Shown: positions 1-7,494 of the stretch, piece after piece
How the letters are laid out: every line of letters begins with the position of its first letter
How positions within the stretch are numbered: position 1 is the first letter of the stretch
Source of the DNA: Kriegella aquimaris
GTDB lineage: Bacteria; Bacteroidota; Bacteroidia; Flavobacteriales; Flavobacteriaceae
Direction of reading: 5' to 3'
Assembly: GCF_900103215.1 (NCBI RefSeq)
Contig: NZ_FNGV01000008.1
Location: 208,265 to 272,264 of the forward strand
Length of the DNA stretch: 64,000 nt
The notes under the pieces: model-generated
What the model was told of the DNA's origin: nothing
The model's database searches: none
What the model saw: only the letters and a program-made list of their open reading frames with translations
Made by a program: the position numbers and the translations under genes

Positions 1-376
1 TCGGGAGGGCATTTCGATATTCATCGGTACCCAATTTTTTGCTCCACCCGGTATGGAGTATAATGCTTTGTCCTTTTTCAATCGATGCTGCTATGCTGTG
101 TAAATGGCCAACTGTGATAGACTCTTTGGGGCTAATATCGGTCAAATCGACCACCCACGCCTCTGATATGAACCGATGTACAGGAGTTTGGTCAATGGTC
201 TTGTCGTTTACCTCAAAATGAAGTGGTGCATCCATATGAGTACCGCTATGTGAATATAGATGCAAGGTAGTAGCGTTCCAACCATCTTTGGCCAAAGTTT
301 TGGCTGGTTCAATAAATACGCCGCTGCTATTCCCATTAATGGGCAAGGTAAGATCAATGACTTTTTGGTCTATCAT
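1..376 (-). CDS. Cyclase family protein (kynurenine formamidase-like), 3' end cut off
   Basis: The reading frame starts at an ATG (376-374) on the minus strand and is open to the window edge, giving the first 125 residues. It contains HSGTHMDAPLHF at residues 43-54, the HxGTHxDxPxH metal-binding signature of the cyclase/kynurenine formamidase fold (PF04199). Members are metal-dependent hydrolases of amides or lactones; the substrate cannot be told from this part. No signal peptide is visible, so it is probably cytoplasmic. It begins 5 bp after the stop of the dehydrogenase at 382-1461 and is surely co-transcribed with it, suggesting a shared small catabolic route. The family call is strong; the exact reaction is not known. 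Confidence 0.85.
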   Translation of the reverse strand, partial: MIDQKVIDLTLPINGNSSGVFIEPAKTLAKDGWNATTLHLYSHSGTHMDAPLHFEVNDKTIDQTPVHRFISEAWVVDLTDISPKESITVGHLHSIAASIEKGQSIILHTGWSKKLGTDEYRNALP

Positions 377-381
377 CGCAA

Positions 382-1461
382 TTAGACGGTTGATAGTTTT
401 GTTGTCTTAATAAATTCTACCACGCTTTGGGCGACTTCTGATGTAGAAGCGGTACCACGAAGATCTTTCGTCAAGTTGCCTTTTGCCGTTGTCGCTTCGA
501 TACCGTCCATAATGTTTTTAGCTGCTTCCGTTTCGCCCAAATGTTCTAACATAATGGCTGCAGACCAAATTTGTCCAATAGGATTTGCTATATTTTGTCC
601 AGCAATATCAGGAGCCGATCCGTGAATGGGCTCGAACATTGATGGGAAATCTTTTTCAGGGTTGATGTTTCCACTGCCGCCCAAACCTAAACTGCCCATG
701 ATGGCTCCACCAAGATCCGACAAAATATCGCCAAAAAGATTTGTTGTTAAGATCACATCAAAAATTTCCGGACGCAATACAAAACTTGCCGAGGCATTAT
801 CGATATACATTTTAGTATATTCCACATCTGGGTACTCTTTTGCCACCTCTGCAATCACTCTGTCCCAGTAGGCCAAGCTATTAATAAGTGTATTGGATTT
901 AGTTACATTGGTAACTTTATTATTTCGTTTACGGGCCAGTTTAAAAGAATAATGTGCGATGCGCTCAATACCAAACCTGGTAAAGATACTGGTATCCATG
1001 GCCATACCTCCCGGCTTGTCTCCATGCATTATTTTTCCGCTCTGTACGAACTCCCCTTCATTGTTTTCACGAACAACCACAAAGTCTATGTCTTTTTCAG
1101 TTTTATAGCGAAGCGGACTCTCTACACCTGGAAATAATTTTACAGGTCTGTAATTAACATATTGCTCAAAAGAGGTCCTTACCCGAAAGGTATAATCTTT
1201 TGCGGGTAAAGTATCGTCTACCTCTGGCAAACCTACTGCTCCAAAAAAAATGGCATCAAATTTTTTTAGAATGTCCAAGGCATCGTCAGACATGAACTTC
1301 CCATGTTTCCTAAAATACCCAGCTCCAAAAGGGAATTCTTCTTTATCAAGGTTAAATCCATATTTTTCCGCCACTGCATCTAGCACGGAAACTCCTGCAG
1401 GAACAATTTCGGTTCCTATTCCATCACCATTGACTACAGCGATTTTGTACGTTTTTCCCAT
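382..1461 (-). CDS. Tartrate/D-malate dehydrogenase-like decarboxylating enzyme (isocitrate/isopropylmalate dehydrogenase family)
   Basis: This 359-residue protein belongs to the NAD-dependent beta-decarboxylating dehydrogenases. It opens with the GDGIGTE motif, carries the NYRPVKLFPGVESPL segment that matches the tartrate/D-malate (DmlA, TtuC) branch better than LeuB or Icd, VVRENNEGEF in the substrate loop, and the NLFGDILSD metal-binding stretch, followed by EPIHGSAPDIAG. Length agrees with DmlA (about 360). It would oxidise and decarboxylate a 2-hydroxy acid such as D-malate or tartrate in the cytoplasm. It is the first gene of a two-gene operon with the cyclase protein. The family is certain; substrate (tartrate, D-malate or 3-isopropylmalate) is inferred, and no leuCD genes are nearby. 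Confidence 0.85.
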   Translation of the reverse strand: MGKTYKIAVVNGDGIGTEIVPAGVSVLDAVAEKYGFNLDKEEFPFGAGYFRKHGKFMSDDALDILKKFDAIFFGAVGLPEVDDTLPAKDYTFRVRTSFEQYVNYRPVKLFPGVESPLRYKTEKDIDFVVVRENNEGEFVQSGKIMHGDKPGGMAMDTSIFTRFGIERIAHYSFKLARKRNNKVTNVTKSNTLINSLAYWDRVIAEVAKEYPDVEYTKMYIDNASASFVLRPEIFDVILTTNLFGDILSDLGGAIMGSLGLGGSGNINPEKDFPSMFEPIHGSAPDIAGQNIANPIGQIWSAAIMLEHLGETEAAKNIMDGIEATTAKGNLTKDLRGTASTSEVAQSVVEFIKTTKLSTV

Positions 1462-2062
1462 TTTAACTTCCTGTAAATTATATTGATCTTTTTATTTGCG
1501 CATTTTTGCACAAGTCTATTTTTTCGTTGATGATAAGCTTGGTTATGGAGCAAATATATATAAATAATCGGACTGAAGTATAATTTTACTGCTTATTTCG
1601 GAAGTGCCTATTGACAAAAAATTGCGCAAAATTTTGTTTGTTGGCTTTTTGAGGCTGTAGGTTGTAATCTTTTTTTTAGCGTAGGTTTATGGTGTTTGTA
1701 ATGAAGTTGAGTTGATTGCCTCTTGCTATAAGATTTTACATAGAGGGGCTCAGATATTCTCAATTATTTTTCTAATCCTTTGAACGGGCATTTTGGTTTG
1801 TGCACAGTGATTGTTTCAGTAAATGGCGCTGTAGTTGCGCAAATAGTTGCTCTTTATTATTAAGATATTGATTGCTTTATTAATTTTTATTTAATAGTAT
1901 TGCTTTAAATATGGCATCACAATGATAATTAAATATAAAAAGACATATTGTGCAATTAATTGCATTATTGTAATTCTGTGTATTGATGTGCCGTTTCGGT
2001 AGTTTATCTGAAACAGGTACTTTGTTAAGATAAAGAGGCAATAACTCCAACTTAAAAACTTC
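1462..2062. other. AT-rich intergenic region between divergent genes
   Basis: About 600 bp separate the dehydrogenase (leftward) from the glycoside hydrolase-like gene (rightward), so the stretch must hold promoters for both. On the minus strand TATATTTG (1558-1551) fits the Bacteroidota -7 consensus, but no -33 TTG at the right spacing is evident. I see a weak GTTTC/GAAAC inverted repeat near 1993-2014 that could be an operator for the gene at 2063. Minus-strand reading frames here lack any recognisable protein signature. Confidence 0.4.
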
Positions 2063-3169
2063 ATGAAAAAACACATTCTATTATCGCTACTTATCGTATT
2101 TGGCTGTTCAATTTCATTTGGAAATGAACCTCCACCCGAAAAAAAAGCAGGAAAAACCGTAGTAACCATAGTGAACGATAAATTTTTGATCAATGGGGAG
2201 CTCACCTATAAGGGGCGCACTTGGCAAGGACATAAAATCGAGGGTCTATTGATGAATTCTCGAATGGTTCAAGGGGTTTTTGATGACTTGAATCCGGAAA
2301 CTGTGGACCGTTGGAAGTACCCTGATACCAAAACATGGGATGCCGATCGTAATACGGCTGAATTCATAGCTGCTATGGGCGAATGGTATGCCAAAGGGTT
2401 ATTGGCCTTTAATATTAATTTTCAAGGGGGTAGTCCCGAAGGATACTCAAGAGTACAACCTTGGGAAAACAATGCCTACGAATCCGATGGTAGTTTGCGT
2501 CCAGCTTTTGCAAAAAGAATGGCACGCGTCATTGAAAAAGCAGATGAACTAGGCATGATAGTGAACTTAAGCCTCTTCTATTTTGGGCAAGATGAACGGC
2601 TAAAAGATGAACAAGCAGTTATTGCGGCAGTAGACAATGCCGTTGCATGGATAAAGAAGAAGGGCTATACCAACATAATTTTGGAAGTAGCCAATGAAAG
2701 TAACAATAAGGCATATCAACACGCTATAATTGGTCAAGATAGAATTCACGAACTCATTCTAAGAGTAAAGAAAAACGCTCCCAATCTTTTAGTGTCCACA
2801 AGCTTTAACGGAAATACCCTTCCACCGGATAAAGTAGTAGAAGTATCCGATTATGTATTGATACACGGTAATGGGGTTGGTGATCCGGCCCGAATTACGG
2901 AGTTGGTCGCACAAGTACGCGCACTGCCATCATACCGTCCCATGCCGATAGTTTTTAATGAAGATGATCATTTTGATTTTGATAAACCATCTAACAATTT
3001 TGTCGAGGCAGTAAAAGCGTATGCCTCATGGGGTTATTTTGATTTTAGGATGAAAGACGAAGGCTTTGATGATGGTTATCAGTCCGTGCCCATTAATTGG
3101 GGAATAAGTTCTCCTCGAAAAAAAGCTTTTTTCAACAAGCTTGAAGAAATTACCGGAGGTCCACACTAG
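2063..3169 (+). CDS. Exported glycoside hydrolase-like protein (clan A TIM barrel)
   Basis: A 368-residue protein with a typical signal peptide (about residues 1-20, cleaved after SFG). The core reads as a beta/alpha-barrel with the two landmarks of clan GH-A enzymes: an Asn-Glu pair in LEVANESNN (N211-E212, acid/base candidate) and a second glutamate in VFNEDDH (E300, nucleophile candidate). I cannot place it in a numbered GH family. It lies 44 bp before a second carbohydrate-active-looking gene (3214-5088), very likely in the same transcript, with a LacI-type regulator convergent downstream. Export and context suggest polysaccharide cleavage in the periplasm; substrate unknown. Confidence 0.75.
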   Translation: MKKHILLSLLIVFGCSISFGNEPPPEKKAGKTVVTIVNDKFLINGELTYKGRTWQGHKIEGLLMNSRMVQGVFDDLNPETVDRWKYPDTKTWDADRNTAEFIAAMGEWYAKGLLAFNINFQGGSPEGYSRVQPWENNAYESDGSLRPAFAKRMARVIEKADELGMIVNLSLFYFGQDERLKDEQAVIAAVDNAVAWIKKKGYTNIILEVANESNNKAYQHAIIGQDRIHELILRVKKNAPNLLVSTSFNGNTLPPDKVVEVSDYVLIHGNGVGDPARITELVAQVRALPSYRPMPIVFNEDDHFDFDKPSNNFVEAVKAYASWGYFDFRMKDEGFDDGYQSVPINWGISSPRKKAFFNKLEEITGGPH

Positions 3170-3213
3170 GCAAAAACTCCTATCAATAATCGAGAACATC
3201 AAAAAGCCAAAAC

Positions 3214-5088
3214 ATGAAATACTATTTTCTTAAAACATTTTCCTTTCCGAGTACATTGCTTTTTATAGTAGCCCTGTTTTGTTCCTGTACCTCCGAACCC
3301 GATTATGCGGTTCAGGGTGAACTAAAAAAATGGCATAAAATAGAATTGGTATTCAATGGTCCTTCCGCAAGTGAATTGGATAGTATAAATCCTTTTTTAG
3401 ATTATCGACTAGATGTTACATTTACCAATGATGATCAAACTTTTGTAGTTCCCGGGTTTTATGCTGCGGATGGTAATGCCGCAGAAACGGAAAGTGAGAA
3501 AGGCAATAAGTGGATGGTACGATTTGCACCTAATACTACTGGTGTTTGGAATTTTGAAGTATCTTTTAAAAAGGCCAGTAATATTGCCGTTGCAGATGGA
3601 GCTAACGACGCGCCCAGTGCCAATTTTATGGATGGCGTAACCGGTAATTTTACTGTTGGGGAATCTGATAAAACGGGAATTGACAATAGATCGAAGGGTA
3701 AATTGGAATATGTTAATGACCATTATCTTAAGTTCAAGGATTCGGGTAACTATTTCATAAAGGTTGGCGTTGATGCTCCTGAAAATATTTTGGCTTTTGA
3801 CGATTTCGACGCTACCACCAATGCCCTTGGCTTACTAAAAACTTGGGAGCCCCATCGAAAAGATTTTGATGAAGATGCCAGTGATCTGTTATGGCAAGGC
3901 GAAAAAGGAAAAAATTTGTTTGGAGCCATCAATTATCTGGCTTCCGAAGGGCTGAATGTATTTTCCTTTCTGACGTTCAACGTAGATGGTGATGATCGTA
4001 ACGTTTTTCCGTATCGGCTAAAGGTATCCGAAGAGGCCTATACTACCTATGCGAATGATAAAAAGAATAAGGAGGCTTGGCAGACCATGTTTCATAAAAC
4101 ACGTTTAGATGTTTCTAAATTGGAACAATGGGAGCGTATTTTTGATTATGGCGATAGAAAGGGAATGTTTCTACACTTTAAGACCCATGAGACCGAGACC
4201 GATCATTTAATGGATAATGGAGTTTTTGGGGTCGAAGGGAAATTGTACTACCGCGAACTCATTGCGCGTTTCGGTCATCATTTGGCCATGAATTGGAATA
4301 TTGGCGAAGAAAACAATCAGCCAATACAAGAAGTGATAAAAGTGACGGATTATGTTGCAAAACTTGACCCCTATAATTCGCATAGAGTGATTCACACCTT
4401 CCCTGATCAAGACTACCGATATGCTGAGTTGATAGGTGATCAATCAGCATTGACTGGAGCTTCATTGCAATTAAGCGAGGAAGATTTTAAGGATGTGCAC
4501 CCTAGGGTTTTGAAATGGAGGGAAAAATCGGATGCGACAGGTAAAAAATGGGCTATTGCGGTTGACGAACCTGGCAAAGCGAAGGTAGCACTTTTGCCAG
4601 ATGAAGAAGACAGCGAGCACGATGATGCTCGCGGAAATGCGCTTTGGGGAACGCTTATAGCCGGAGGCTATGGTGTAGAATGGTATTTTGGGTATGCGAG
4701 TCCCCATTCAGATTTGACTTGTCAAGATTATCGGAGTAGAGATCTTTTCTGGAATCAGAATAATCATGCCAAGGTGTTTTTTGAAAAGTATCTTCCGTTC
4801 TGGAAAATGAGCCCTTCCGACGATTTGTTGGGTGATAAGGTATCCTATTGTTTTTCACAGCTTGGTGAGGTATATGCGGTTTATCTTCATCCCGGTACCG
4901 AAACGACTACATTGAACATGGGTGATTCGGGAAATTCGTTTTCGGTCAAATGGTATGATCCAAGAAATGGGGGAGACCTTATGGAAGGTTCCATTAAAGA
5001 TGTGAAAGCCGAAGGACGTGTCGATTTGGGCTATCCTCCTAAAGAAAGAGAAAAAGATTGGGTGGTATTAGTAAGACTTCAAAAATAG
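3214..5088 (+). CDS. DUF5060-containing lipoprotein, glycoside hydrolase-like with C-terminal collagen-binding-type domain
   Basis: This 624-residue protein has a lipoprotein signal (LFCSC, lipidated Cys25). Residues about 37-125 read as a DUF5060 domain (KWHKIELVFNGP...FAPNTTGVWNFEV), a module found in front of glycoside hydrolase barrels. The middle (about 170-510) looks like a TIM barrel with candidate catalytic carboxylates in NWNIGEENN (E365/E366) and AVDEPG (E452). Residues about 545-620 resemble the putative collagen-binding domain (Collagen_bind_2) that ends many such proteins (YAVYLHPG...VKWYDPRNGG). It follows the barrel protein at 2063 by 44 bp. It probably acts on glycans at the cell envelope; the substrate is not readable. 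Confidence 0.8.
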   Translation: MKYYFLKTFSFPSTLLFIVALFCSCTSEPDYAVQGELKKWHKIELVFNGPSASELDSINPFLDYRLDVTFTNDDQTFVVPGFYAADGNAAETESEKGNKWMVRFAPNTTGVWNFEVSFKKASNIAVADGANDAPSANFMDGVTGNFTVGESDKTGIDNRSKGKLEYVNDHYLKFKDSGNYFIKVGVDAPENILAFDDFDATTNALGLLKTWEPHRKDFDEDASDLLWQGEKGKNLFGAINYLASEGLNVFSFLTFNVDGDDRNVFPYRLKVSEEAYTTYANDKKNKEAWQTMFHKTRLDVSKLEQWERIFDYGDRKGMFLHFKTHETETDHLMDNGVFGVEGKLYYRELIARFGHHLAMNWNIGEENNQPIQEVIKVTDYVAKLDPYNSHRVIHTFPDQDYRYAELIGDQSALTGASLQLSEEDFKDVHPRVLKWREKSDATGKKWAIAVDEPGKAKVALLPDEEDSEHDDARGNALWGTLIAGGYGVEWYFGYASPHSDLTCQDYRSRDLFWNQNNHAKVFFEKYLPFWKMSPSDDLLGDKVSYCFSQLGEVYAVYLHPGTETTTLNMGDSGNSFSVKWYDPRNGGDLMEGSIKDVKAEGRVDLGYPPKEREKDWVVLVRLQK

Positions 5089-5122
5089 ATTCGAAAAAAG
5101 GTCTGCCCGCAAGAACGTGTTT

Positions 5123-6145
5123 TTAAGACTTGTTCTTGTTGGTCGATTTTCGGATTATCAAATTCGATTTTAAGACTTTTCTTGATATTTCTTTGTCATA
5201 ATTTGCAATCCGATCAATAACAAGTTTTGCAGATTCGATGCCCATTTCATAACTCGGCTGGTCTATACTGGTTAATGTAGGTTCTAAAAGTTCGTCGACA
5301 GGTTCGTTATTGATGCCAATGATGGCAAGGTCTTCGGGCATTTTGAGTCCTCGCTCCTTCGCTGCAAGCATAACACCAATGGCAACTTGGTCACTAAAGG
5401 CCAAAATGCCATCGGGATGTTCTGGGGAATACAGTAATTTTCTTGCAGTACTAAGATTACCTTCTCTCGTGAAATCGGAGTATTCGATGAATTTTTCTTC
5501 AACAGGAATATTAGCATCTACCAATGCTTTTTTGTAACCTAAAAGACGCGTGGTACTAATTTGTAGAATTTTTGGGCCGCCAATATAGGCAATGCGCTTG
5601 CAACCAACGGCAATCAAATGCTGAGTGGCATCATAGGCAGCTTTAAAATTATCAATTATCACTTTGTCAGATTCGACCTCATCACATAAACGATTGAAAA
5701 AAACTAAGGGTACCTTTCTTTTCTTCACTTCCAAAAAATGGTCGAATTCTTTAGTTTCACCAGCTAGGGAAACAATCAGCCCCGACACACCAATATCCAA
5801 CAATTCTTTGACCAAAATCTTTTCTCGGTCGTATGATTCATTTGATTGACAAATGATGATCTGCATTTGGTGCATTTCCAAGACTTTCTCGATACCCGAG
5901 ATGGCCATCGCATACAAATGGTATTTAATCCCCGGTACTATGACGCCTACGGCATTGATTTTTTTTGGCGCAAAAGGATTGATATGTTTTGTTTGGAAAT
6001 AATTGTATTTCTGTGCCAAGTCGAGCACCCTTTCCCGTGTTCGGGCGCTAATGCGGGGGTTGCCTTGTAAAGCTCTTGAAACGGTAGAAATAGAAACGTC
6101 TAGTTCAGCCGCGATGTCCTTTAAAGTGGTTTGTTTTTTATCCAA
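5123..6145 (-). CDS. LacI/GalR family transcriptional regulator
   Basis: A 340-residue protein with the classic LacI layout. The N-terminal helix-turn-helix and hinge are at residues about 6-50 (TLKDIAAELDVSISTVSRAL, then NPRISARTRERV), and a periplasmic-binding-protein-like sugar sensor fills the rest (FNRLCDEVESDKVIIDNFKAAY, GILAFSDQVAIGVM). The start is a TTG at 6145-6143, which places the helix-turn-helix at the expected distance. It converges on the two glycoside hydrolase-like genes at 2063-5088, so control of those genes by a sugar ligand is a reasonable inference. The minus-strand sequence TATATTTG at 6173-6166 fits a -7 box for it. Confidence 0.93.
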   Translation of the reverse strand: MDKKQTTLKDIAAELDVSISTVSRALQGNPRISARTRERVLDLAQKYNYFQTKHINPFAPKKINAVGVIVPGIKYHLYAMAISGIEKVLEMHQMQIIICQSNESYDREKILVKELLDIGVSGLIVSLAGETKEFDHFLEVKKRKVPLVFFNRLCDEVESDKVIIDNFKAAYDATQHLIAVGCKRIAYIGGPKILQISTTRLLGYKKALVDANIPVEEKFIEYSDFTREGNLSTARKLLYSPEHPDGILAFSDQVAIGVMLAAKERGLKMPEDLAIIGINNEPVDELLEPTLTSIDQPSYEMGIESAKLVIDRIANYDKEISRKVLKSNLIIRKSTNKNKS

Positions 6146-6165
6146 GTTGCTCGAAATGATTGAAA

Positions 6166-6173
6166 CAAATATA
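6166..6173 (-). promoter_or_regulatory. Candidate -7 promoter element of the LacI-type gene
   Basis: TATATTTG on the minus strand matches the Bacteroidota TAnnTTTG -7 consensus and lies 20 bp before the TTG start. No clear -33 TTG is found at 19-20 bp, so support is partial. Confidence 0.35.
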
Positions 6174-6291
6174 ACCCAAATTTATGTTTGTATTTTGAGG
6201 ATTCATTGAACATGGCCTTCTTCAGCATATTCATCGAGCCGCCCGTATCGATTTTTGGTCAAAAAAAGGTTTTTGACAAACTTGCTTTATG

Positions 6292-7143
6292 TTATTTTTT
6301 AATTTTGATTAAAACAGCTTCGCAACTTTTTAAATCGGAATTTAATACGATATCTTCTGTGGTTTTACCATCGGTAATTTTAATGGACACCGTGTTCGGT
6401 GGAACTTTACCTAAATTATGTGCATAAAGAAACAAGTCATTTGATTTGCTTGGGTCTAATCTAATGGTGATGTGTTTTTTTCGATAGGTCAAAAGATGCT
6501 TTGAAATAATGGTCTCTCCGTTTAGATATATAGAAACGATATCATTGTCTTGCCTCCCATGATCCCATATATCAATACTTATTTTCTCATCTTCAAAAAC
6601 AAGCTCTTTTGTATATGAAATCTTTCGGCCTTCAAACGATTGCCGGTGGGGAGGTTCTGCTATTTCCGCTATATTTTGTTGGCCATTGCCGTATTTTGAA
6701 GCATTTCTTCGGGCGTCGCCCTCTTCGTTTCGTATCGAAAAATAAGGTGTGGCAAATTTGGCCACTTGGTATTTATTGTCAGGAAAAAGTTCAATACCCA
6801 CTACTTGGTAGGTGTCTCCAGAACTAATATTCTTGGCCAGATTTATACCGTCGGCAGTAAACGTATTTTTAAAAGTTCCTAATTCTTGCACAACCATGTC
6901 ATCTCGAGCCAGAAAAAAGCGTATTGATTTTTTTGAATCAATGTTCGAGGTTTTCCATGCTATGCTTGCAGGTTCGGAAATGGTCCAAACCGTACTCTTG
7001 TTAGGATGTAAAATTTCAATAGCCGATTTTTCTATAGTTTGATAAACCACTCCGGTGGTATTGGAAGTATAAGGGGTATGACTACAAATGAATTGGCACA
7101 CAAAGAAACAGAGTAACAGAAAATTTCTATTTCTAGTGCACAT
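6292..7143 (-). CDS. Secreted protein of unknown function with Kre9/KNH-like N-terminal domain
   Basis: I chose the ATG at 7143 (MCTRNRNFLLLCFF), because it puts a hydrophobic signal segment at the N-terminus; the frame is open to 7191. Residues about 35-135 (LHPNKSTVWTISEPASIAW...) resemble the Ser-Thr-rich/Kre9-KNH Ig-like module (PF10342) seen in surface proteins. The C-terminal 90 residues (SIDIWDHGRQDNDIVSIYLNG ... LYAHNLGKVPPNTVSI) resemble a beta-sandwich that I recall from other Bacteroidota secreted proteins, with no assigned function. It is a single gene, divergent from the large CHU_C protein at 7495. No function is proposed. Confidence 0.7.
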   Translation of the reverse strand: MCTRNRNFLLLCFFVCQFICSHTPYTSNTTGVVYQTIEKSAIEILHPNKSTVWTISEPASIAWKTSNIDSKKSIRFFLARDDMVVQELGTFKNTFTADGINLAKNISSGDTYQVVGIELFPDNKYQVAKFATPYFSIRNEEGDARRNASKYGNGQQNIAEIAEPPHRQSFEGRKISYTKELVFEDEKISIDIWDHGRQDNDIVSIYLNGETIISKHLLTYRKKHITIRLDPSKSNDLFLYAHNLGKVPPNTVSIKITDGKTTEDIVLNSDLKSCEAVLIKIKK

Positions 7144-7494
7144 ATTATAGTTAAGTCTATGTTTGGTTTCCCCGATTTCAATCATAATCATTATCTAATT
7201 AACACATAATTGATGTAAATGTTGGCTAACAATATCTTTTTTTGATTAAATAATGCTTTTTGTGCTTTAAAGATGGCTTAAAATAGGCCGAGGAGAAGAA
7301 TAAATTGTTTTTCTGATAAGCACTTCATAACCATTATTTGCTGTGTACGATACGATAATTTCACCTTTCACAACTTCTTTTCATTTGAATTGTAAAAGAT
7401 GTACTTAGTCGGATTTTTATCCGTTAAAAAAGAGGGGCTTAAATGAATTCCAAATCAACATAACCTCTACTAAAAAACTTAACCTACTTAAATT
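7144..7494. other. Intergenic region between divergent secreted-protein genes
   Basis: About 350 bp of AT-rich DNA separate the minus-strand secreted protein from the plus-strand CHU_C protein. It should hold both promoters. I see no tRNA, strong hairpin or convincing open frame. Confidence 0.4.

Noticed and set aside
1891..2205. Minus-strand frames before and across the start of the gene at 2063
   Set aside because: They overlap the signal peptide region of a convincing gene and show no domain.
5110..5138. CAAGAAC/GTTCTTG inverted repeat at the end of the LacI-type gene
   Set aside because: The loop is 15 bases, the stem is short and partly in the coding region, and there is no proper T run, so it is not called a terminator.
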